Source of the DNA: Strigamia acuminata
Taxonomy: Eukaryota; Arthropoda; Chilopoda; Geophilomorpha; Linotaeniidae
DNA length: 64,000 bases
Direction of reading: 5' to 3'
Assembly (NCBI GenBank): GCA_949358305.1
Contig: OX442317.1
Coordinates: forward strand, 2,418,001 to 2,482,000
The notes beneath the pieces are model-generated. The model ran no database searches and had not been told where the DNA came from. It worked only from the letters and a program-made list of their open reading frames with translations. Each line of letters begins with the position of its first letter. The first letter of the stretch is position 1. Shown here piece after piece: positions 56,536 through 64,000 of the stretch. Both the position numbers and the translations under genes were made by a program.

Positions 56536-56856
56536 TAGAGTCAATTTTGCCCTAGAAAAGTATTTTCTTTTTTTCTGAAACAAGCGGGCTTTAAAAGGCC
56601 ATGTTTTTACCATCGCAAGAAACGATTCCTTTGTTTACCCATCGCTTTCGATTCAATCTCCTTTATTTTTCTCGTGCTCTTGCCGCAAATAACATCGGTT
56701 AAATTTCCGAGTGTTATCACAACCTTAGCGAGCTTTGGTGCACCGTACCGTACGTGAAATAATCAAAGAGTAGAATAACTTTCATACTAAAAAAACAACG
56801 CATCATCTGCTCTAACCAACTCTTTGGTTAACTTCCATAAGTTACGCCGTTTAAAA
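56536..56856. other. Stretch with no gene seen
   Basis: About 320 bp of AT-rich DNA without repeats or frames of note. Confidence 0.5.
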
Positions 56857-57511
56857 TACGGTATTTTACCGATTAAGAGTCGCACTCGAATAGTAGCCGC
56901 GGCTGAGACACCAAGAATACCGTATTTTTGCAAAAATACCTTATTGTTTCCGTATTTAACCTCACGAACGATGAACGTACACTTCGTTTGTTACATTAAC
57001 CTAGGACGATCACTACAGGACTACACATCCGCTATTTTTTTGAAATCCAAGTTGTCCCGCATAGTTAAAACTTTTTGCGGGCAAATGGCGGCAACCGACA
57101 TCCCGCATTTACATTTTTGGCGGACGTTGACACTATATTCAATTTTATTTAACGTTTGATTTAAAAATAATGCCTGAAAATTATTTATTGTAGACTTTAT
57201 TTTCAAATCAAACGTTAAATAAAATTGAACTATAGTTACAACGTCCGCCAAAAATGTAACTGCGGGATGTCAGTTGTCCGCCATTTGCCCGCAAAATGAC
57301 GTCATTTTGCACCGTTTCGGCCGGATGGCGCCACGAACACAAGACAGAATCGCATTACAGTCTAACAATTAAATTGTGCTAGATGTGAAGTCCTGTAGTT
57401 GATCGTCCTAGCATTAACCAAATGTAACAAACGAAAACCCGAAATTGTAATTGCTGACAAAAACGACACTTTTGAACAAGAGCCGCGGCTCTTAATCGAC
57501 AAAACACGGTA
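56857..57511 (-). mobile_element. TACCG MITE hosting an M element
   Basis: The left end TATTTTACCGATTAAGAG with a duplicated TACGG word, and the right end CTCTTAATCGACAAAACA then CGGTA. Host sequence follows 30676-30940 in reverse and is split inside the TTGTTACATTAACC palindrome by M (57002-57411). Confidence 0.9.
57002..57411. mobile_element. M MITE, complete copy 1, 8-bp duplication
   Basis: TAGGACGATCACTACAGGAC and the complement TAGGACGATCAACTACAGGA are the ends; CATTAACC lies at 56994-57001 and 57412-57419. The interior holds a long palindrome (ATTTTTGGCGGACGTTG ... CAACGTCCGCCAAAAAT; AAATAAAATTGAA). It has ATGGCGGC-type words at 57085 and 57276 and TGACGTCA at 57297. Confidence 0.93.
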
Positions 57512-57571
57512 TTTACCAATTCCAACACTTTGTGATATTTGTTTAGAAATGTGACCAAATTAAGTTTCCAG

Positions 57572-57817
57572 GAAATGGCTCTCGAGTCGGCTGACCAAGC
57601 CTCATCCCAGCACTGGAATTCCGATTATTTCTCATCCACCACACTGCAGATGGACCTCGCAGTGAAGCCACCACAAATTTCCTTCCGCAGTGTGACAAAA
57701 CCTTCCGACTTTCTCACCAAAAAGGCGACAATTTTATTCAAAACCAGCAAAACAAAGTCCAATCTCCCCCACAATAAAACAAAACGACACTCGCCCACCA
57801 TCATCAAAACGAGATAA
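57572..57817 (+). CDS. Possible first coding exon, unknown protein
   Basis: ATG at 57572 follows an acceptor-like TTTCCAG|GAA. The frame reads MALESADQASSQHWNSDYFS, then SSTTLQMDLAVKPPQ-like text, and ends in a Lys/Thr/Ser-rich tail before TAA at 57815. It is GC-richer than the surroundings, but a minus frame overlaps and the tail lies in A-rich DNA. Not recognised; may be chance. Confidence 0.13.
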   Translation, partial: EMALESADQASSQHWNSDYFSSTTLQMDLAVKPPQISFRSVTKPSDFLTKKATILFKTSKTKSNLPHNKTKRHSPTIIKTR

Positions 57818-58764
57818 ACACAAATACTAATTTACGACAGAGGTGAAAGTATACACGGGGACCACCCTGATGAACCGTGTCGAGCGTTTTTATTGTGTGT
57901 GGTTTCGTTATAAATTCAAAGCTTTGCATTTTGCAGCGAATAATAGCCCGCAGCGATCGATATGACATTTGCACTCGAGTCACGTGAGGCTCAGGCGTGT
58001 TCTCAAAATGAGAGACTATTTCACACAAGGAAAACCTATTTTCCTAATTGGGTCTCAACCAATATGACCTGAAATATTCCTATACCGTTTTTTCTCCTTT
58101 TTTCCTTCCTCCTTCCCCACCCCCATTCGTTTTATCTTTTATTTCTATCTCGGGCCGCAGTAAGAAGGTTTTTACCTTGATTAATTCTCATTTTTTATCC
58201 CTTCTGCTCTTCGTCAAGGGCGGAATCAGTTTGACAACGCTCCGAACAAACAATTCCATCATTTATTTCCAATAATAACATAACAAACTTTTATTCTTCA
58301 ATTTTTCATTTTACAAAGTCAAGAAGAATGAAAACAAACCGAGAAAAATCCAATAGAGAAGAGAAAATAAAAATAAAATAAAAGAGCATTTTTTTCACAT
58401 TTCATCCGGCTAAGCAAAACATCGAAAAGTCTATTCGATCGGCCGTGTCATTAAATCGAGTAAATTATTCACTACAGCAGTAGGGATTTTCCCGTCCAAT
58501 GAGAAAACGCGACTTTCGATCCTATTACGGCAGGATAAGCGACTTATCTCCCTCAAATGTCTTTTGGAAGACTCAACTGAGGTAAATTTGGTCATGACTT
58601 GTTCATTCAAGAGTTACCTTCCGGCAAGTGACTTCTCGTTGGGTCCCCAAAGTGATTCCCGATGTTAACGGCGTTACTCAAAAAAGTAGTACACCGCTGC
58701 TTAATTGCAAGTAATCGCGTATTGTAAATCTCACTAAAATTTAAAAAAGCGAAGTATTGAAGTA

Positions 58765-58816
58765 TCGAATCCCGTTTCATCGAATCCCGTTTCATCAAAT
58801 CCAGTTTCATCGAATT
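58765..58816. repeat. 15-bp tandem repeat, about 3.4 units
   Basis: CGAATCCCGTTTCAT repeats, with the third unit diverged (CAAATCCAGTTTCAT). An inverted TTTCGATGAAAC follows. Confidence 0.9.
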
Positions 58817-58877
58817 GCTTTTGTTTCGATGAAACAGTACATTAAAGAAAAACCGAAATACACAAACAGAAAAACCA

Positions 58878-58916
<39 letters not shown>
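58878..58916. repeat. (ATT)n microsatellite
   Basis: Thirteen uninterrupted ATT units. Confidence 0.97.
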
Positions 58917-60889
58917 TTTCAAGGCTACTTTCAAAGCTTTTTTTGCTTTTACAAAAACGGATAATTCTGGTCCCGCAATAGCTAAGGCAAGCCCTGGCAC
59001 TGATATTCTAAATACAGTAGCCGCAATTGAAAAGTCGTTTCAACTAAACACCCTTTTCCAAACAAGCGGCTAAACTGGTATTCGTTTGATCTAGCCAGTT
59101 TAATTGCGCCTTTTTTTCCACCCAACTTCAAAAATGACCACCAATTTAAACCGCTCGCCGAACAAGTTTAACCGCAATTTCAAACACGCATTCCTGATTG
59201 ACACGTAAACTGCCACCATTCTTACAAATCTAACAATTCCTCGTAGCATCAACACGCCAAACTCACTCACTTATTTGTTTTCAATGCCAAACACTCTCCT
59301 CCGTCGCCCTAAACGAGCAATCACCGCTTTCCATCGCCTGTCATTAAAATCAGAGTGTATTCATACTTTTCCAAAGATTGGATGAAGTCGTCGTTCCTTC
59401 TCCTCAAAGCCAAACAAGGTTCAAAATCAAAACCTAACTCACTGGAACTGGAACCCAAAAAAAAATTCAATTTACCATTTTTTTTTACGCCGGAGTTCGC
59501 TGAACTTGTTTGAGGAATATCCGCTGTCTTGGTTGGAATCTTGTACAGCAGTCGTTTCCCCTCTAGGAAATAACCTGTCACACTTTCGCATGCGGTAAAT
59601 GAATGGATGCTTAGCAGCTGGGCTTTAAATCACAAACTTCATGAATTTTGGCATCTACTGAGTGCAACTTGCATCTCACGCTTTTTTTTTTCTCTCTTCG
59701 TTCTTCGTTTTTTTTTAAGTTAAGTCTCCACTGCATTTTTCATATCTTATACGTCTTAATGCCTAACAAAATCCCACCTCCATATCCGCATTTTCACAAC
59801 ATTTTTCTCTCCTTATTCCTTGACAACATTTTTTCCTTTCTCTCTCGCAAATCCATTCCGTCGCAATGCGTCTGCTGAATTGCTGTCGGGTGTAATTAAC
59901 TGAAAATTCTTTAATCTTTGCCTTAAAACAACAACCGTTTTGTGAATACTAATCACCAACAGGCAATTACACTGCCAGAATCATGTGTCAAGTGGGAATT
60001 TTTCTCCATTCGCATTTTAACTAGCAAATTCCATTGACTAAATATTAATTGCGAAGACCGAAGACGAAAAAAAAAAGCGCCGCTGTCCGTAATCCTCCGA
60101 ATCTGACGTGCGCTTATCGTTGCGATTTAAAAAAAACTCTCGAAAGAGGGCAAAAAAAGCCGAGTGAATTTTCCCCGAGGTTGACGGTCACCTCCCAATG
60201 GCTTAAGTCTCAGTGGAACCAAAAGAGAGCTCTGTTAATCGCACTTCGGATCAATGTCCGTTTTTCTTCTTGTTTTCGCCAAGGAGCGAAGAAGTTGGCG
60301 CTTAAACGTGACATTTGTGTAATAAAGTGTGAATTGTTTTGCGGTTTATTTATTAGCGCCGGCAAATGTAATACCATTCAAATGTTCCATTTGCTAGCAA
60401 ACGTTATAGAAGCTAATTAGAGATCAGCAGAAAACACTCCAATTACAATACACTCATGCAGAATTAAGCTACAAAGTTCAAGTAATTACAAGTTTTAGTG
60501 CTAGGTGATTTGCACAATCATTTAATTCGCATTTTTACCTTGTTACAACTAAAACCGTAAACCAAACATTTGTGTAATTAGATATTTCTCCCATTAATTG
60601 GACTTATCCTATCAAAGATTATCGAGAGAGCCATTCAACGGCCGGAACAAAATAAAAATTAGATGGTCGTAAAACTAAGCCGCAATAATCCCAAACGGTT
60701 ACTTCATAATAAATTGCATCCATTCTTCCATTCTTTTTTAAACTCATAATACTTTGCAGGAACTCTTCCAACATGTAAATACCAAATCGCATGAAAAGAA
60801 AATAACAACTCAGCACTTTTTCCTCATATCTGCTTTATCTTAGTTAAGAACGTGGTTGGCCTTCAACAATAGCAGTGCCATTGCTGTTA

Positions 60890-61660
60890 CGTTCGATTGG
60901 TTGAGCCGTATCACTGGTGTAGTGGCACAAAAAAGTAGTCCACAACACAAGAATTGTTATCTAACTAGACAAAACAGCCAATAAAAAACTAAACCTTTGT
61001 TTACCTGCAAAAAGAAACCAACAAACATTGTTTGATGGATTAAAACAGGAAAAAGCTTATTTTAGAAAATGAAATAAATACTTCATTACCAAATAAATAA
61101 AATCCATCATTCTAATCACTTTTTACACAACTACTTTTCCGCGTATACTCAGACTCACCATAAGAGACACACCACTAACACCAGTTCCTATTGGCCGAGC
61201 CCACAGAAAACTGTGGCCGAGCCTATTTACTCCTTACTGTTGCCTGTATTATTCTACCAGGAAAAGTAGGTTTGTTGTGATTGTAATTACTTTGATTATT
61301 TTCGGTGTTTGAAAAGATAAAAATTGACTTATATGTAGTAATAAAATATTTTAAAAAGTCTGGAAGCAATGTGTTATGTTTTAACTTCTTCAAATTACAT
61401 GATTATTTAGTTCGTTAAATTTATCGGTTTCTTTCTCCAGCTGGATTTCAAATGTACGATTGATTGTTATGTCTGGACACAAAATGGCTTCCCGTAACTC
61501 AAGCGTTTGTATTTTGGCCTACTTTTTGTAGCCCTACACCAATAATAGGCTTGGCCAATAAAAACTGGTGTTAGTGGTGTGTCTCTTATGGTGAGTCTGA
61601 GTATAGTAGAGCACAGTCCACAGTTAGGCGTAATCCGGCCCAACCAATTGGAGTTAAGAC
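60890..61660. mobile_element. TAC2 MITE hosting TAC3, left end truncated
   Basis: It begins within the subterminal block (TTCGATTGGTTGAGCCGTAT), continues CACTGGTGTAGTGGCAC as in 22243, then ACTACTTTTCCGCG before the insertion and GTAGAGCACAGTCCACAG after it. TIRs are eroded on both sides. Confidence 0.88.
61146..61603 (-). mobile_element. TAC3 MITE, complete copy 2
   Basis: TACTCAGACTCACCATAAGA and its complement bound 458 bp, TA on each side (61144-61145, 61604-61605). Opposite orientation to 37554. The empty site in TAC2 (CCACGTAGTAG near 22535) confirms a 2-bp TA duplication. Confidence 0.96.
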
Positions 61661-62431
61661 ATCGTTAGAACCTAACTAAGGTTTGTGTACATCTGTGGTC
61701 TAGAAAGTACATATTGGGTGTCAACACTTGTCTGGACATCTAAGACAGCACAGTTTTTGATTTCCCACTCTTTCGTGGCATAATTGTTACGAATGGTTGT
61801 GTCAAAAACATATGCTAGTAAATACACTCTGAGAATGCGCGATGACACGTTTTCACCTTTACTTGCAGTAAAGCACTTCCTCCCTTTTCTGGTTCCTCCT
61901 ATACTCTTTTTCATCTCCCAGCTTGAACTTTTCCATTTCACATTAGATTTCAACTGGATTTACCAAAGCTGCAATACTGAATTTCTGACTGCAACATTTC
62001 CACTTCAGATTTGTGTTCTTTGTGGCAGGTTGGCACTTAAAGAACAAACAGCATTTTTAATTGTCCATAATGTTGCATTGTCGTTTCAGCTACTTTTCTG
62101 CCTTCTGGTTTTATTACAATTTCAATTTCACACAAAAGTTGCGGACCAACAGAAAAACCAAAAAAAAAAAAAATTAATGGCAAATGGCAAAAAACAAATT
62201 TATTTCGCACACTCTTAATTTCATTTTCTGTCACTTAAATCGGCACTCAGCCCAGGGCCATATTGCAATTTACAATTTGAGAGCTCCTAATTACAAATAC
62301 CATAACTTCTTGAACCATTTTCCCTCAATCAAAATACATGTAAATATTAATATTCCGTAAGAAAATATTTGATTAACTGCAGAAATTACATAAATTTCTC
62401 ATCAGTTAGAAAGCAACGAGTAATCCCCATA
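61661..62431. other. Stretch with no recognised gene
   Basis: The 144-codon plus frame at 61784-62218 is hydrophobic, then Lys-rich where it crosses an A run. No signal or family recognised. Confidence 0.45.
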
Positions 62432-62530
62432 TGGTTCAAAAATACATAGAAATCATTTTACGATGTATTGCAATCTATTTTGAAATGCATCGAGTTTCGC
62501 GAGACTGTAAATATTTGGCTGAAATCGAAG
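62432..62530. mobile_element. GTC family end fragment, copy 6
   Basis: ATATGGTTCAAAAATACATA, then TGTATTGCAATCTATTTTG and AAATGCATCGAGTTTCGCGAG follow the GTC left end. The remainder is absent. Confidence 0.75.
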
Positions 62531-63114
62531 AAAAAAGCCGAAAGACGAGGACAGGTTCTTGTTGGCGCCGCGCCAACTTTCTCGTGATTCTGCCTTGGCC
62601 CAAATAACATGGCTGCCAGCTCCACCCAACAAAATGTCACCCCCTCCCTGGAAACGCCGGCAAATTAAATGATGATTACAAATGATCTCCGCAGTCCTCT
62701 TTCATTTCTTTGGAATTAATTTGGAAAAAAAAAAAATGAAGGAATCAAATTGATTTTTTTTTCTTCTTTCAATTTTCATTTTTCTTCAAAATTCAAAAGA
62801 CACATAAATCATTTACAACGCATCAAAAGCATTTAAAATTGATGTTGATCAGTTTAAAAGTTGATGCGAATAAAAAATAAACGAAGAAAAAATTATTTAT
62901 ATATCAACAGAAAAATCATGCTTGTCATAAACAATCTCCGATATAATATTTATAATCTCCAAGTAAATATAAATCCTCTTAAAAAATTTATTTATCGCAT
63001 GACCTCTCCTTACAAAACGTCGCCCGTATGAATCTTCTTTCTAATTGTTCTGCTCTTCTCCTGACAACAATCATACATTACTGTATGCCAACAGCAATAC
63101 ATTAGATGCATTCA
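62531..63114. other. Stretch with no gene seen
   Basis: AT-rich with A and T runs at 62727-62790. Confidence 0.5.
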
Positions 63115-63447
63115 ATTCTAAAATAGCTTTCAAAAACCGTTTTTCAACGTTTTCCGAAAACGATGAAAACGGTTTTGAACATTGAGCACAGATCCGGCCA
63201 AAATCGGCAGCTTTCGATCGCGCAAATGCGGCCGAAAATTGGCCGATCTATTCGATTACAAAATGGCAACTCGGGAAAACGATTTGAAAACCACAAAAAC
63301 CACGATTTTCTGGTTTTCATGAAAACGGTTTTCAGGAAAACCGATTTCCGAAATGTGACGTCAAATGCGTCTACATCCGGTGTGGGAAAACGGCAAAAAC
63401 GAGGAAAACGACGAAAACGGGGAAAACCATTTAGAATTGAACGCACC
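63115..63447. mobile_element. GGT MITE, copy 4
   Basis: GATGCATTCAATTCTAAAA and TTTAGAATTGAACGCACC are inverted ends (333 bp). The interior stutters on GAAAACG/CGTTTTC words in both orientations, with AAAATGGCAAC at 63260 and TGACGTCA at 63356. Open frames on both strands (124 and 100 codons) arise from this symmetric composition. Confidence 0.88.
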
Positions 63448-64000
63448 TACTGTTTTTTCGTCGTAAAATTGTTCACAGTTTTTTCTCTCTATCACATTTT
63501 TGCTAAATCCAAGATTGTAGGTCATAAAGCTTTTTAATTGGTGGAAAATGTCACATGACACACGCTAAGCAAATTCAATTCAGTTTTTGCTGAATAATTG
63601 TCGCGCAACCGATTGTGAACAACAATTCGCAGCATTGTGAACTATCCTTTAGAATCGCACAAATGCAAAATCCTGCCACTGAATTTGACGCCGTCAAAAA
63701 TGATTGATTTGGTGATTAACGCAAAATCACAAAATTGCAGAATCGTTTAAACAAGATAAACCAGACTAAACGAGCTTTCAAATGTGCCAAGTCGTTAAAA
63801 CCCACAGTTGATTACGGTATAAACCAAAATTCTCCACATTTTAATATTTTATTTCCAACTCTCCCCTGCACCAATTCAAGTTCTGATGTCCAATAATTTT
63901 ATTGCACTTATCCAAATCCATCAAACTTAAATTTTAAACCTTTTACAACGTGCAATAAATCGCGAGGACTTTTCTTGCATTTGCCAGCCCAATCCCATTT
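63448..64000. other. Stretch with no gene seen
   Basis: No repeat ends or convincing frames to the end of the window. Confidence 0.5.

Larger units (their letters stand above)
57818..60889. other. Long stretch with no recognised gene
   Basis: Two simple repeats inside are listed separately. The minus frame 59321-59581 has a fairly protein-like sequence but is interrupted by a poly-A run, and the plus frame 60049-60420 (123 codons) is basic and unremarkable. Confidence 0.45.

Noticed and set aside
61784-62218. 144-codon hydrophobic plus-strand frame
   Set aside because: T-rich composition on plus gives Phe/Leu-rich peptides by chance; the C-terminus is a poly-A read-through. A shorter minus frame overlaps it.
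63163-63537. 124-codon frame and its 100-codon minus counterpart
   Set aside because: Both come from the symmetric GAAAACG/CGTTTTC interior of GGT copy 4.

Overview
The window is AT-rich animal DNA, most likely from a marine or other non-model invertebrate. It has no operon-like gene packing, no recognisable gene, long homopolymer and microsatellite runs, short SINE-type retroelements carrying tRNA and 5S rRNA promoters, and a very high density of short inverted-repeat DNA transposons (MITEs). I could not name a species or clade with confidence. The window is best read as intergenic or deep intronic sequence. Four short reading frames have weak exon-like features and are listed with low confidence; no protein family was recognised in any of them. 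All boundaries, repeat counts and identities were read by eye.

Family names used below are my own. TAC1 to TAC4: TIRs start TACTC and insert at TA. PAL: TIR CAGTTTGCGCCCGGTATC, near-complete palindromes at TA. TACCG: TIR TACCGTATTTTACC. TGR: pogo/Tigger-like, TIR CAGTCGAAACTC. GTC: TIR near ATGGTTCAAAAATAC. HBG: Harbinger-like, TIR AGGCTCGTTTACA with TAA/TTA target duplications. GGT: TIR GGTGCATTCAA. M: TIR TAGGACGATC. There are also several hAT-like elements with 8-bp target duplications, and singletons.

Layout. 0-5 kb: simple repeats, a 30-bp minisatellite, an 81-bp tandem repeat and a degenerate PAL element. 5-9 kb: TAC1 and TAC2 copies, then plain AT-rich DNA. 9-11.7 kb: a dense cluster (TACCG, TAC1 fragment, K repeat, hAT-like, PAL, two hAT elements with perfect 8-bp duplications). 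14.7-15.7 kb: a 5S rRNA-derived SINE, a palindromic element and a TAC4 piece. 18-21 kb: two long PAL palindromes and two adjacent TGR elements. 22-26 kb: TAC2, two Harbinger-like copies and a tRNA-SINE. 28-36 kb: many families, several abutting or nested. 37-38 kb: a minisatellite split by TAC3. 39-47 kb: PAL, TACCG, HBG, hAT, a GTC element carrying two other insertions, and a GGT element. 48-51 kb: tRNA-SINE copy, a hAT-like element with a clean duplication, and a PAL element inside the duplication of another hAT. 53-57 kb: GGT hosting another MITE, a 31-bp minisatellite, and TACCG hosting M. 60-64 kb: TAC2 hosting TAC3, and a GGT copy.

The elements do not act as a gene system; what links them is a record of successive insertions. 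At least seven nested or abutting cases can be ordered in time, and several have an uninterrupted paralog elsewhere in the window that shows the empty site and so fixes the target duplication. Two patterns cut across families: a subterminal ATTGGYYGAGCC block shared by TAC1-4, and recurrent TGACGTCA plus ATGGCGGC-like motifs inside MITEs with unrelated ends.
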